Source: Dinghuibacter silviterrae
GTDB taxonomy: Bacteria; Bacteroidota; Bacteroidia; Chitinophagales; Chitinophagaceae
Reading direction: 5' to 3'
Assembly (NCBI RefSeq): GCF_004366355.1
Contig: NZ_SODV01000001.1
Location: forward strand, 1,488,001-1,552,000
DNA length: 64,000 bases
The notes below the pieces were generated by a model. It did not search any database. It was not told where the DNA came from and saw nothing but the letters and a program-made list of their open reading frames with translations. This document shows, piece after piece, positions 51,001 to 59,047 of the stretch. Position numbers and translations under genes: made by a program. Position 1 is the first letter of the stretch; each line of letters begins with the position of its first letter.

Positions 51001-51177
51001 CTCGTGAACTACCGTTGGGGTGGCTACAAACAAATCATCAACACCAACCTGTATAACGTGACCGGCTTCGACCAGCCGAGCCAGTCTTTTACCTACAGCG
51101 TGAACCAGAACGCGGGGACCATCCAAAAGACGGCGAATTATTATTCGGTGCAGTTTGGGGCAAGGTATTCGTTCTAA
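48010..51177 (+). CDS. TonB-dependent receptor with carboxypeptidase-like N-terminal domain (Oar-like)
   Basis: The 1055-residue protein has a signal peptide (about 1-26, AMYAQ), a carboxypeptidase-regulatory-like domain (about 30-115: ISGFVYDDGSKPIEGATIAT), a plug (about 120-240) with YMLDGVSNRRADFGG and SGGVVKAITKSGTNKLSG, and a long barrel ending VQFGARYSF. It is the Oar/CarboxypepD type rather than SusC, and no susD follows. Its substrate is unknown; relatives handle peptides, siderophores or glycans. A promoter element lies at 47982. The end is 6 bases from the convergent lipoprotein gene. Confidence 0.9.
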   Translation: MNCFNLAARLLVAAFLCLILPRAMYAQSAGSTISGFVYDDGSKPIEGATIATRNTTTGFSTTTVTDKKGYFELRDLPVGTYDIEVSAVGTQTTLFKGNVLNLGDRLVLHKITLSRSAKELSEVTIHSNSFNNSVDRLGTGTAVTGRAIQKIPLVSRNYTDLMVLSPLANGASLAGAKAGGTGYMLDGVSNRRADFGGISDAAFSISSETIREFEVSTNAYDVTNGRGSGGVVKAITKSGTNKLSGAAWGYYGASSLAADKDVYGNHLTNNYKTGQFGGLFSGPLVKDKVHFLVAYDQYNNTIPFRAYDFNFSGPTQAQAEKNLGITEANLQQIVNILESPTFGFPASQQFGTISITQRTQNAFAKIDWNINKKNLLTFKYNYLHFVDPNKLKSAGLLTTEYTGIEIDNAAMLGLRTEFNPRLTNDLKLNFSTYRKFLTFLNNHVPEGFVNVTSTFSDGSTGNITVAFGDQNWVPERDASDVVQIIDNLRYNTGNLHFVFGTDNNINHITDRLSHDQQGQFYYASITDLQNNNPYRFNRKIPLNGTNPMVSIPLIELGLFAQMETNLKPNLNLTVGIRWDGQIIGSPPTYNPLLEQELGVNTHVVPFDAKNIQPRANLIWDVHGNGRDIVKVGAGLFASELTTQPITFAHIDNGVDFRQVNILQNVPPAQWALYQKDFNAVPGGAYYNSLTTKQPATVLALDKHLKNPLTFKTSASYYHYFNTWFRMGANVYFDNTWDNFYLYDLNLKRTPEFVTNEGRQIYVPASTLSNTSSTSYLPVLANSRIAPDFNQVRYFTNTSWSSKYWGAMVEAAVQIGKDGTFSVSYAKGKATGTPPYDNGDPRNANFSVGSSYWTYSSYGKNWRSDGDQPNKLVALFLSPTFHGFSVSSSFQAYQNARYSVYVNRDIIGEGNDGTDLAYVYDPNNPNTPAGIRTGMNTLLAKTSPQFRKFLQNNYGKFAPYNGGIMPWRTQWNLSAAYDFKLTGTHKLTLRADIFNVLNLVNYRWGGYKQIINTNLYNVTGFDQPSQSFTYSVNQNAGTIQKTANYYSVQFGARYSF

Positions 51178-51183
51178 AGGTTT

Positions 51184-51615
51184 TTATTGAATCAGCTCGA
51201 AAGTATACCCGATGTACCCGTGCCTGGTCCCGTTGAAAAGCGCCGGACGGGTCTCGCTGAAAGCAAACGTCGACGAGTTCAGGGTATCGATGGAACACAC
51301 GACCGAACTGGATGCCATGGGGTTGGTCAACACGAAGGTGCTGTCGGTAACCTTCGACCAGGTCCCGCTGAGCCCGAGGGATGTATCTGCCACGGGATAC
51401 AAGGATTCCACCCATCTGCCCTGCGCGTCGAACTCGAAATAGCTGCCGGGGGGCGTCGTATAGGTATAGCTGGAGGTCTCGACGCCGGTCGAGTCGTAGG
51501 CGGCGACATGGACAGCAATGAGGTTCCATTTTCCGACGAAGCCGTGTGGGGGTGTGCCTGGCCCTTTATGACAGGCGGCAAGGATGAGCGGGATCCAAAG
51601 ATATCTAGTGTTCAT
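51184..51615 (-). CDS. Lipocalin-like small lipoprotein
   Basis: The 143-residue product has a short lipoprotein signal (WIPLILAAC, Cys15). The rest is an eight-strand-like beta protein with KWNLIAVHVAAYD at the start and SGTWSKVTDSTFVLT in the middle, resembling Bacteroidota lipocalin-like (DUF4488/lipocalin-type) lipoproteins. No ligand is suggested. It is convergent with the TonB receptor gene and its start lies 80 bases from the gene at 51696. Confidence 0.6.
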   Translation of the reverse strand: MNTRYLWIPLILAACHKGPGTPPHGFVGKWNLIAVHVAAYDSTGVETSSYTYTTPPGSYFEFDAQGRWVESLYPVADTSLGLSGTWSKVTDSTFVLTNPMASSSVVCSIDTLNSSTFAFSETRPALFNGTRHGYIGYTFELIQ

Positions 51616-51695
51616 GGCGGTGGGGTTGATTGCTTATTGTAAAAACGGGGGGCCGGGAAACGAGGTTGCGTGAAAATCTTTGGCTATTTTGCCGT

Positions 51696-52718
51696 ATGCG
51701 CTATATAAGCCCATCCCAACTCACCCAAGAAGCCTTATCCGCTCCCTACGACCGAAAGGTACTGCAACGGGAAAAGAAGAAGCTTCTTGCGGAATTGGAG
51801 TTGTCGGAAGAGGAAGGACTTACGATCAAAGGGCGGCATTTTTCCCGGAACGACATACTGGCGTATTTCGACGAGTTGGAAAACCCGGCCGTGGCGGACT
51901 ATCACGCCGCGGTGGAGGCGGACCCGCCGTTACTGGCGTTTTTGCAGGGGGAGGGGTTGGAGATCCGCTTTGCGTCCAACCCTTTGTATGACGATCCGGC
52001 GTTTGTGGCCTGGCTTAGCCCCTTTTACTTTACCAGTTTCATCGATTTTGCGGCGGATTGTTTTCAACACTGGAACGAGTATGGGATGTATACCCTGATG
52101 GCGACCCCGCCCCTGATGACCAGGGAGGACCAGGACCGCGCCTACCGCCGTATCGCGGCCGGCTTGTACAAGAACATCGAACTGTTCAGGCGATACCACG
52201 GCAACGCCGGCAAAAGCACCGGGCCGCGTCTTCCTTTTGACCAGGTGACGCCTTTTTTAGGGCACGCCTACGTCCAGGTCATCCGGGCGCTGCCCGACGA
52301 CCATTTCGCACAGGTCAAGGACGAGTATGCGTTTGCCATGCAGCACCCCGCCATCGCCATGTTCAACCAACAGACGTCCAACCGGTCCGTTGCGGAGGCA
52401 TGGGTACAGGACGCCCACGAACTTGCCGTTTCGTCGCATATCCGTGCGCAGGTGGCGGCCAAACTCGCGGAACTTCAAAAACTTCAACGGAAAAGAACGT
52501 ATCGTTTGTCCTTTTTCGCGTTATGGGTGGTGATTGTGATCATCCGTGCGTTGGCGTATACGACGGGTACGGATACGTCTCCGAAATACGCGCCATCGGA
52601 GGAAATTCACGTGGACACCGCGGTGATGAACGCTGTCCTGAAGAAGCCACCCTTTATCGTGAAACACGATTCGACGCCTCCGGATACCCTTCTGTACAAG
52701 GCACACACCCCCCGCTAA
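51696..52718 (+). CDS. Hypothetical protein with a C-terminal membrane helix, convergent with hsp70
   Basis: ATG 51696 gives 340 residues without a signal peptide. The N-terminal 280 residues are soluble and helical (KVLQREKKKLLAELELSEEEGLTIKG is spread over 20-45; FSRNDILAYFDELE). A single membrane helix follows (about 282-305, SFFALWVVIVIIRALAY), with a short tail outside. So the bulk faces the cytoplasm. It converges on the Hsp70 gene with only 2 bases between stops. A repeated pairing of such a protein with atypical Hsp70 genes would suggest a client or anchor, but that was not checked. No family recognised. Confidence 0.55.
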   Translation: MRYISPSQLTQEALSAPYDRKVLQREKKKLLAELELSEEEGLTIKGRHFSRNDILAYFDELENPAVADYHAAVEADPPLLAFLQGEGLEIRFASNPLYDDPAFVAWLSPFYFTSFIDFAADCFQHWNEYGMYTLMATPPLMTREDQDRAYRRIAAGLYKNIELFRRYHGNAGKSTGPRLPFDQVTPFLGHAYVQVIRALPDDHFAQVKDEYAFAMQHPAIAMFNQQTSNRSVAEAWVQDAHELAVSSHIRAQVAAKLAELQKLQRKRTYRLSFFALWVVIVIIRALAYTTGTDTSPKYAPSEEIHVDTAVMNAVLKKPPFIVKHDSTPPDTLLYKAHTPR

Positions 52719-52720
52719 GG

Positions 52721-55207
52721 TTATTCCCTCAAACCGGTGCCCTTGATCTCTTCGTTTCTGTTTTTGTCAATGAGCAGGTCGTACATACGCTGGATGATGC
52801 TCCAGATCTCTTCGATGTTTTTGCGGCCCAACGCCTCGTCACCCCTGGCCCGGAGCTGTTTGAATTCCTTGGGGTTGCTGTAGGCCTCGGGTGGCCTTAG
52901 GGCGTAACTGGTGTAAATGCCGATCACGTGGTCGAGGTTGTTCCGGCGGACGTCCCAGGCCAGGCGGTCCATTTCGCGCATCTTCGAACGGATGAACTGG
53001 GTACTGGCCGTATTGATCCACTCGGCCTCCTCCTTGCCCATCTGCTCGAATTTCCGGAGCAGGTCCGGCCGGTTGGCGTGGGTGATCAGTTCCAGGTAGT
53101 ATTCTTTTTTGTCAAAGTATTGTTCCCGGAGCTGGAGGTGCGTCTCTTCCCTGGATACGGATTCCAGCGTCTGCGCAATCTTCCGTTTCTGGTCGTCCAA
53201 CTGAAACTTGGTATCCGTGACATCTTTGTCCGTCAGGTTCCGAAGCGGTTTTTGCATGTCCTCCAGTTCCTGTATACACCCCTGGAGGATCGCGCCCTCC
53301 TTGTACAATTCCTGGGCCAGGAACTTTTTCAGCTGGCCGGCGGCGGTACGCTTCAAATAATCGATCTCCTGTCCAAGCCGGGCCAGGTTGATGGCCCGGG
53401 TGGAGGGACTAAACACTTCCCGGTATTCCGCATCGATCATGCTGATAAAGGCGGTCACCGTAATGTCGCGGCTTTCGCTGATCTCGAAGGTCAGGTCTAT
53501 GTCGCATCCCTTGATGAGGTCCGCGCTCAGGTTCCGGCCTTCAATCCCCACCACGCCGATGGGCAGGTTCGTTTGCGGAGAACCGTAGCGGCTGCCTTCC
53601 AGAACATTGATGAGCAACTGGTCGTTGCTGCCTTTGAGAATAGACCGGCTCAGCGTCTTGGTAATTGTTTTTTTGAGGGGAAGGATGCCACCCCGTTCAA
53701 AGATCACCTCCAGGTGGGTAGACCGGTCATACGTGTCGTCCACTTCCAGACAGATGTCATGCGGGAGGGGTTGTCCATGGATGGAAAATTTCCCCTGCAC
53801 GATGCTGATCTCCGGCACGTCCGTTTCTATCAGCGCCCCGCTGGCGTCAAAAAACTGCAGCCGGAAGACGTTCAGCGACCCGGGCAACAACACCAGCATT
53901 TCGGATATGCGCTCGCCCAGCGGCTTCAACCCGCTGTCAAAACCACCGTCCGAACGCCGGATGCGGTATTGACTGCCCGCGGGGGCTTGCCGGACGATGG
54001 CGGCAAAATATTCTTCATCGCTCCTGCTGTTACGGGCGTAGGCCATCTTGATGTCCACCTCGGTTTTCCGGGTGGTTTTTGTTTCCGCCGGTTCCCACCG
54101 GCTGGCCCTGCTGCCTGCATAATACGCCGCCCCCTCGACCACCGCGGTGGTCGGATCGATGGCGGTATTGACCGCGATCCCCAACTCCCGGGCCAGGAGG
54201 TTCCGGACCAGCGGAATATATGTGCTACCCCCCACCAATACAACCTCGGTGATGTTCGAAGGCGCCAGCCTGTTTCTTTCGAGCAATAGCCGGATAAAGT
54301 CGATGGACGCCTTCACACGGCTCCGGATGCTTTTTTCGAATTGTTCCCGGGTGATCTCCAGGTATTCTTCGTGGGTTTCGTCCTTTTCGTCCGTGAAGTC
54401 AAATTCGAGCACCGCCGAGGGGTAGGCGCTCAGCGCGATCTTTGCCTCCTCCGCCTTGTACAGGAGTTGATAGTATAATTTGTTGTACCGCCCGCCCGAG
54501 CTGCGCATCTTCGTGCTCAGCCCTTCGATTTGGTACTTCTGTTCCAGGTAGGGTACCACCACGTCCGACAACAACAGGTTGTCGAAGTCGACGCCGCCAA
54601 AATAATTGTCCCCCTCGTGGTCGACCACCTTCATCTCCTCCTCCTCGATCCGGACCAACGCCACGTCAAACGTACCGCCCCCCAGGTCATATACCAGCCA
54701 CGACCCCTTCATGCCCTCCTTCCCGTCCCGGTTGGCAAACGCCAGGCTGGCGGCGATCGGCTCCTGCAACAGCAAAACTTCCTTAAAACCCGCCGCATAC
54801 CCCGCTTCCTTCGTCGCGTTGCTCTGGATGGTGTCAAAGCTCGCCGGGATCGTGATCACCACGCTCTCCGGCGTTTCTCCCGTGAAAATAAAGTGCTTCA
54901 GCTCCTGCAGGATGATCGTACTCAGCTCGATCGGCGTTTTGAAGCCCCCCGTATTCGGCACCAGGAAGGTCTCACTCGTCCCCATTTTCCTTTTGAACGC
55001 GCCAAACACGTTCGACGGGTCCTTTTCGATGTATTCCCGGGCCTTATCCCCCACCAGTATGCGATCCTTCCGAAACGCCACCACGCTCGGCAGCGTCGTC
55101 TTCATCCCTGCCGGATTCTTGAAAATGTCGATCACCCCCTTGTTGCTCTTAGCAATCAAAGAATTCGTCGTGCCCAGGTCTATTGCAAAATCGATCGTCC
55201 TTGCCAT
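52721..55207 (-). CDS. Hsp70-family protein, DnaK-like with long divergent C-terminus
   Basis: The 828-residue protein has a DnaK-type ATPase domain (about 1-385: FAIDLGTTNSLIAKS; VYDLGGGTFDVALV; EVVLVGGSTYIPLVRNLLA). A beta-type substrate domain follows (about 400-540), then a long helical region (about 560-828) rich in charged residues, longer than the DnaK lid. DnaK itself is about 640 residues, so this is an accessory Hsp70. Directly upstream, 3 bases away, lies a GrpE-like gene, which points to a dedicated exchange factor. It probably serves a narrow set of clients; none is identified. Confidence 0.85.
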   Translation of the reverse strand: MARTIDFAIDLGTTNSLIAKSNKGVIDIFKNPAGMKTTLPSVVAFRKDRILVGDKAREYIEKDPSNVFGAFKRKMGTSETFLVPNTGGFKTPIELSTIILQELKHFIFTGETPESVVITIPASFDTIQSNATKEAGYAAGFKEVLLLQEPIAASLAFANRDGKEGMKGSWLVYDLGGGTFDVALVRIEEEEMKVVDHEGDNYFGGVDFDNLLLSDVVVPYLEQKYQIEGLSTKMRSSGGRYNKLYYQLLYKAEEAKIALSAYPSAVLEFDFTDEKDETHEEYLEITREQFEKSIRSRVKASIDFIRLLLERNRLAPSNITEVVLVGGSTYIPLVRNLLARELGIAVNTAIDPTTAVVEGAAYYAGSRASRWEPAETKTTRKTEVDIKMAYARNSRSDEEYFAAIVRQAPAGSQYRIRRSDGGFDSGLKPLGERISEMLVLLPGSLNVFRLQFFDASGALIETDVPEISIVQGKFSIHGQPLPHDICLEVDDTYDRSTHLEVIFERGGILPLKKTITKTLSRSILKGSNDQLLINVLEGSRYGSPQTNLPIGVVGIEGRNLSADLIKGCDIDLTFEISESRDITVTAFISMIDAEYREVFSPSTRAINLARLGQEIDYLKRTAAGQLKKFLAQELYKEGAILQGCIQELEDMQKPLRNLTDKDVTDTKFQLDDQKRKIAQTLESVSREETHLQLREQYFDKKEYYLELITHANRPDLLRKFEQMGKEEAEWINTASTQFIRSKMREMDRLAWDVRRNNLDHVIGIYTSYALRPPEAYSNPKEFKQLRARGDEALGRKNIEEIWSIIQRMYDLLIDKNRNEEIKGTGLRE

Positions 55208-55210
55208 GTC

Positions 55211-55528
55211 TTATGCCTTACTACCCACAATGACAACGCCCCTTTGCAAAAGCGTCCGTTTACCCTCTTCCTGCGCGTACAAGACAGGTTTGATTACATC
55301 CACGACCGCGAGCGACCCCCGGGCGTCCGGCAGGATGCTTGCTTCCAGGTCCGTCCGGGTTTCCTGGTAAGGCTCCCCCAGCGGGTTGAGCATCAGGATG
55401 CCCGCCTCGTCCAGTACGGACTTCATCCGGTCAAGGTGCCGTTTTATGCCCGGAGACTCCGCAGCCGCCAGTTTTTTTTCGAGTTCGAAGACAAGGGTGG
55501 CCATGCGGGCCCAAAGGTTTTGTGACAT
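55211..55528 (-). CDS. Small GrpE-like protein paired with the Hsp70
   Basis: The 105-residue protein has an N-terminal helix (MATLVFELEKKLAAAES) and a C-terminal beta-like part. The segment LDEAGILMLNPLGEPYQETR resembles the GrpE beta-domain pattern (GVEEIDPxGxxFDP), and RTLLQRGVVIVG resembles its last strands. It is far shorter than GrpE (about 190) and lacks most of the long dimer helix. The position, 3 bases before the Hsp70 gene, supports a role as nucleotide exchange factor. The likeness is by eye only. Confidence 0.5.
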   Translation of the reverse strand: MSQNLWARMATLVFELEKKLAAAESPGIKRHLDRMKSVLDEAGILMLNPLGEPYQETRTDLEASILPDARGSLAVVDVIKPVLYAQEEGKRTLLQRGVVIVGSKA

Positions 55529-55569
55529 CGGGAGGGTTTGTTCAACAATAATAGGGAAATTTACGCTCT

Positions 55570-55992
55570 ATGGAATACGTAAAGACCTACACCGTAAAGG
55601 AAGAACACATCGATGTCCAAAACATCATGGACGGCCTCTATTATCCATTCTACCTCGAATACTGCCGCCATGACTATATACGCGAAGCCCTCGGCTTTGA
55701 TTTTGAAGCCGAGGCACGCGCCGGTAACAATATGGTGTTGTCCGAATACCGGATCCGTTTCGTCCGGTCTTTGAGGTCCGGGGATACCTTCCAGGTCACC
55801 TGCAGCCCCCTTCGGGACAAGACCAACAAGGCCGTTCTCCACTTCAGGCAAACCATCCTCCTCAACAACAAGGTAGTGGTGAAGGCGGTTTTTTCGGGGA
55901 CGTGTGTGCGGGCGACCGGTGGGCGGCCATTCCTGCCGGAGGAGCTTGTTTTGAAACTGGCCGATGCCCCGGAATGGGACGGGGAGCTTTAA
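55570..55992 (+). CDS. Acyl-CoA thioesterase, 4-hydroxybenzoyl-CoA (YbgC-like) family
   Basis: The 140-residue protein is a single hotdog domain. Its MDGLYYPFYLEYCRHDYIRE segment (about 20-40) corresponds to the YbgC helix, in which an Asp or Asn normally starts the catalytic motif DxxGHxxNxxY; here it is divergent. The rest (EYRIRFVRSLRSGDTFQVTC, HFRQTILLNNKVVVKAVFSG) matches the fold well. It probably hydrolyses acyl-CoA, but the altered motif leaves the activity open. Its stop shares TTAA with that of the convergent barrel gene. Confidence 0.75.
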   Translation: MEYVKTYTVKEEHIDVQNIMDGLYYPFYLEYCRHDYIREALGFDFEAEARAGNNMVLSEYRIRFVRSLRSGDTFQVTCSPLRDKTNKAVLHFRQTILLNNKVVVKAVFSGTCVRATGGRPFLPEELVLKLADAPEWDGEL

Positions 55993-56576
55993 AAGACGTA
56001 GAAGATACTGGCCTGGGCGACCTGGTTTTTGAAACTGCCGTTGACGGTATTATTGCTGACATTTGACAGCCCATAGACATACCGGACCCCTATGCCCAGG
56101 CCCATCGGGGACTGGTAACCGATACCGCCCACTGCGCCAAAGTCCAGCTTTTGGGCGTAGTCCCCGGCGCTTTTGTCCCAGCCCGGTACGTCTTCCTTTA
56201 CCTTATAGTTGGATTGCGCGCCCGCCTCGATATAGAAACCCGTATTGGTGCGTACTTTTAAAAGGATGGGGACGGACATATAGTAGAGGTTAATGTTTCC
56301 GCTCGTGCCATTCGTGCCGCTCGTGCCCTTTGCGCCCTCGGTCGAGAACAGGATGTCCTCTTGTATCAGGAAGTTTTTCGTGATTTTAAAGGCCATCGTT
56401 GCGCCCGCATGAAAACCGTAGATCGGATCGGTGGAGAAATTAGCGTTGTAGAAATTGCTGTAATTGCCGCCGGCTTTCAGGCCGAATTCCAGGTGGCTGG
56501 CGATTTGTTTGACGAAGCTTTGGCTGAAGCCGTTGGCGGATACAAGCAGTAATGCCGCAAGGATGCACGTTCTCAT
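55989..56576 (-). CDS. PorT-like outer-membrane beta-barrel protein
   Basis: The 195-residue protein has a signal peptide (about 1-19, GFSQ) and an eight-strand barrel pattern with alternating residues: LEFGLKAGGNYSNFYNA, GFHAGATMAFKITKNFLIQE, YYMSVPILLKVRTNTGFYIE and IGVRYVYGLSN, ending with the aromatic terminus IFYVF needed for BAM assembly. It contains a GTSGTNGTSGN loop of short repeats. Members are found throughout Bacteroidota; functions range from gliding secretion (PorT) to unknown. It is a single gene here. Confidence 0.8.
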   Translation of the reverse strand: MRTCILAALLLVSANGFSQSFVKQIASHLEFGLKAGGNYSNFYNANFSTDPIYGFHAGATMAFKITKNFLIQEDILFSTEGAKGTSGTNGTSGNINLYYMSVPILLKVRTNTGFYIEAGAQSNYKVKEDVPGWDKSAGDYAQKLDFGAVGGIGYQSPMGLGIGVRYVYGLSNVSNNTVNGSFKNQVAQASIFYVF

Positions 56577-56651
56577 AATTTTTTATGACAAAGTTGATGC
56601 GCGGCAACGGGCATCGGAAGCGGTTTTGCGGCGAGACGGACAAAGAGCGGG

Positions 56652-57593
56652 TTAAAGCGACATCCACGACACCGCCTGTACTGAGGCGTGATCCGCCCCG
56701 ATGATGTCTTTGTATAAGCTTGGTCTTCTTGCTTTTAAATAACGGGTACCCCCGGCCTGTTGCAATTTTTCCCCCGTCAATGTCGCTGTGACAACATCGT
56801 TCCCCAACTCGGTACATTCGGCCAGGACATCGCCAAAAGGATCCAATATCATGGAACAGCCATTCCTTAGCTGGTCGTCATCCATCCCGATAGGGTTGGA
56901 AAAAATACAATAAAGCGCGTTGTCGTAAGCCCGTGCGGGCAACCATTTCATTAGCCACTGCCTGCCTTTGAGGCCATTGAATTCTTCTTGTAACTTGTTT
57001 TTATCCTTATTGTACCACAGCTCCGGATCGACAAAACCCGCCCCCGGCCGGGGGGATGGCGTGCACATGGTGACATGCGGCATGAGCAATATATCGGCGC
57101 CCAGCAGTTTTGTCGCCCGCACATTTTCGATAATGTTGTTGTCGTAGCAGATCAGGATCCCGATTTTCCAGCCATGTACATCGAATACACAATAGGCATC
57201 ACCCGGTGTCAGATAGGGGTTGATAAAGGGGTGTAATTTCCTGTAGTTGGCGAGCACTCCCGTGTGGTCCACGCATACGTAAGCCTTGTACAGATTTCCG
57301 GCATCATCTTTTTCGAAAAGTCCCGCGCAAACGATGATGTTTCTTCCGGAGGCGATCTGTGTGAGCTTCCGTATCGACGGTCCTTCCGGAATGTGTTCCG
57401 CAAGGTCCAACATTTGTTCCCTGGAAAGCTTTCTGGCAAAGGTGTACCCTGTGATGGAGCATTCGTGGAAGACAACCATTTTTGCCCCATTTTTTGCGGC
57501 CTTGTGCGACAACGCATCGATGACAGACAGGTTATACGCCTTATCGGCGCTTTTGTGCTCGAACTGGGCGGTCGCCACTTTAATATCGTCCAT
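56652..57593 (-). CDS. Carbon-nitrogen hydrolase (nitrilase superfamily)
   Basis: The 313-residue protein carries the nitrilase triad: Glu44 in VVFHECSITGY, Lys119 in YRKLHPF and Cys149 in ILICYDNN. Such enzymes hydrolyse amide or nitrile bonds in small molecules. The length suits an amidase such as N-carbamoylputrescine- or beta-ureidopropionase-type enzymes, but the substrate cannot be assigned. It lies 30 bases after the AraC gene on the same strand, so it is probably regulated by it. Confidence 0.9.
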   Translation of the reverse strand: MDDIKVATAQFEHKSADKAYNLSVIDALSHKAAKNGAKMVVFHECSITGYTFARKLSREQMLDLAEHIPEGPSIRKLTQIASGRNIIVCAGLFEKDDAGNLYKAYVCVDHTGVLANYRKLHPFINPYLTPGDAYCVFDVHGWKIGILICYDNNIIENVRATKLLGADILLMPHVTMCTPSPRPGAGFVDPELWYNKDKNKLQEEFNGLKGRQWLMKWLPARAYDNALYCIFSNPIGMDDDQLRNGCSMILDPFGDVLAECTELGNDVVTATLTGEKLQQAGGTRYLKARRPSLYKDIIGADHASVQAVSWMSL

Positions 57594-57623
57594 GTTGTTT
57601 TTGAGCGTAAAACTAGAACGCTT

Positions 57624-58391
57624 TCAGGCGGGGAAATTGTACGAACCCGACAGCCTGATCAGGTTTAGCGCCAACGGCCTGGCATCCCGCTTATAGTGCA
57701 AAGGGGTTATCCCGGTGGTTTTTTTAAACTCCCTGATCAGGTGGGCCTGGTCGAAGAAGCCGCTGTCAAGGGCGAGGGAGGTCAGCGTGTCATTTGGCGC
57801 CTGCTTTAGGTTTTTCAGAAACGCACTCACCCGTACGATGTTCCCCAGTCGTTTGGGGCCAAGCCCGATGGTTTCGTGGAATTGACGCTCGATTTGTCTT
57901 TGGGAGAGGCCGGTGTGGCGCATCAGTTGCGCTACGCTGTTCGTACCCTTGTTGTTGGCGATAAAGTCGACTGCCTGTTCAACGAGGCTATTGACATTAC
58001 CGCGCATCCGGCTGATAAAATACGCATTCAGCGTATTTACATCGAACGGGTTGCCTTTTACTTCCGGCCACGGGGCAAACTGGTCCACCAGGTCGCTGGC
58101 GGGGATGTTGAAAAAGGCGCTTAGGCCGTGAGGATGGAATACGGCGATCGCCAGGGTCAATCGTTCTCCGGCATATATATACCTAGGGGTAGTGATGGCG
58201 CCATAAGCAAAAGTCCGTGGGAAGGGATGCATTTTTGCCTGGTCCTGGTAGAGAGGGCTCTCCATTGAAAAGACGACCGCCGGGTGCCCATCGGGGAAAA
58301 AGCATAGGGGGCTTCCCCATGCCTCAGGGCAGTCGAGGAACAAATAGTGCCGTATGAAGCGCCTTAATATGGGAGCTGGCAGGACTTGCAT
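57624..58391 (-). CDS. AraC-family transcriptional regulator
   Basis: ATG 58391 (in preference to TTG 58400) gives 255 residues. The N-terminal domain (about 1-140) begins MQVLPAPILRRFIRHYLFLD and includes PDGHPAVVFSME and AVFHPHGLSAFFNIPA. The C-terminal domain has the two helix-turn-helix motifs (about 160-240: VAQLMRHTGLSQRQIERQFH; ALDSGFFDQAHLIREFKKTT). It precedes the nitrilase gene and probably controls it. The upstream gap to the Crp gene is 51 bases. Confidence 0.85.
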   Translation of the reverse strand: MQVLPAPILRRFIRHYLFLDCPEAWGSPLCFFPDGHPAVVFSMESPLYQDQAKMHPFPRTFAYGAITTPRYIYAGERLTLAIAVFHPHGLSAFFNIPASDLVDQFAPWPEVKGNPFDVNTLNAYFISRMRGNVNSLVEQAVDFIANNKGTNSVAQLMRHTGLSQRQIERQFHETIGLGPKRLGNIVRVSAFLKNLKQAPNDTLTSLALDSGFFDQAHLIREFKKTTGITPLHYKRDARPLALNLIRLSGSYNFPA

Positions 58392-58442
58392 GTAAGGCAA
58401 TGTACGAAAGAAAATTTCTCAAATAATATTGAAGTCGGGTAG

Positions 58443-59039
58443 TTATTTTTTTGAATATTCCTTCCGGATCCGGCTAAGGGATGAATCCGTAATCCCGAGA
58501 TAAGACGCGATGTATTTCAACTGCGCGTATTGAAAGACCTCCTTATTGGTATTGATGAGGTCCGCGTATCTCTCCTCGGCGGTTTGATTGATCAGGGACA
58601 AGGTCCTTTTCTTAAAAGCAGCGAAGTCCTTTACCAGCATCGTACGCCCGAACTCGCGAAACTCCGGTATCGTATGAAAAAGCCTGTTCGAGTGCTCAAA
58701 AGAGATCAGGAAGCCCTCACAGTCGGTCAGCGCCTGTATATTTTCCATGGCCTTTGCGCCGGTAAACAAAGAAGTAGGTTCGCCGACAGGTATATTACTA
58801 TGGAAAAAATCAGTGGTTACCTCCTCTCCATCGAGGTTGTGGGTAAACGCCCGCATAAATCCGTTTGTCAAAAAGTAATGATGCGTTGCAATCTTTCCCT
58901 CCTTTATGAAGAGGTCATTCCGGGCGAAGCTGTGGGGTTCATACAGGCTGACAATTTCATCCAGCCTTTCCCCCGAAATGGAGAGACGGGAAATCGAGAG
59001 TGTGTCCCGGATAAAAGTTTTGATTGCATCCTTGCTCAT
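58443..59039 (-). CDS. Crp/Fnr-family transcriptional regulator
   Basis: ATG 59039 gives 198 residues. The beta-roll sensor covers about 25-120 (FARNDLFIKEGKIATHHYFL; GEEVTTDFFHSNIPVGEPTS) and the C-terminal helix-turn-helix about 155-195 (YAQLKYIASYLGITDSSLSRIRK). As in other Bacteroidota members, no cAMP contact residues are apparent. It follows the methyltransferase gene by 8 bases, so the two form an operon. It is a paralogue type of the regulator at 22023. Confidence 0.85.
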   Translation of the reverse strand: MSKDAIKTFIRDTLSISRLSISGERLDEIVSLYEPHSFARNDLFIKEGKIATHHYFLTNGFMRAFTHNLDGEEVTTDFFHSNIPVGEPTSLFTGAKAMENIQALTDCEGFLISFEHSNRLFHTIPEFREFGRTMLVKDFAAFKKRTLSLINQTAEERYADLINTNKEVFQYAQLKYIASYLGITDSSLSRIRKEYSKK

Positions 59040-59047
59040 GGCAGTGG

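Noticed and set aside
48346-51126. Long open frame antisense to the TonB-dependent receptor gene
   Set aside because: GC-rich codon bias leaves antisense frames open. The product shows no domain and lacks a signal, while the plus strand carries clear receptor domains.
52928-54289. Long open frame antisense to the hsp70 gene
   Set aside because: It lies fully inside a well-supported Hsp70 gene and has a composition of rare, unstructured residues; it is a shadow.
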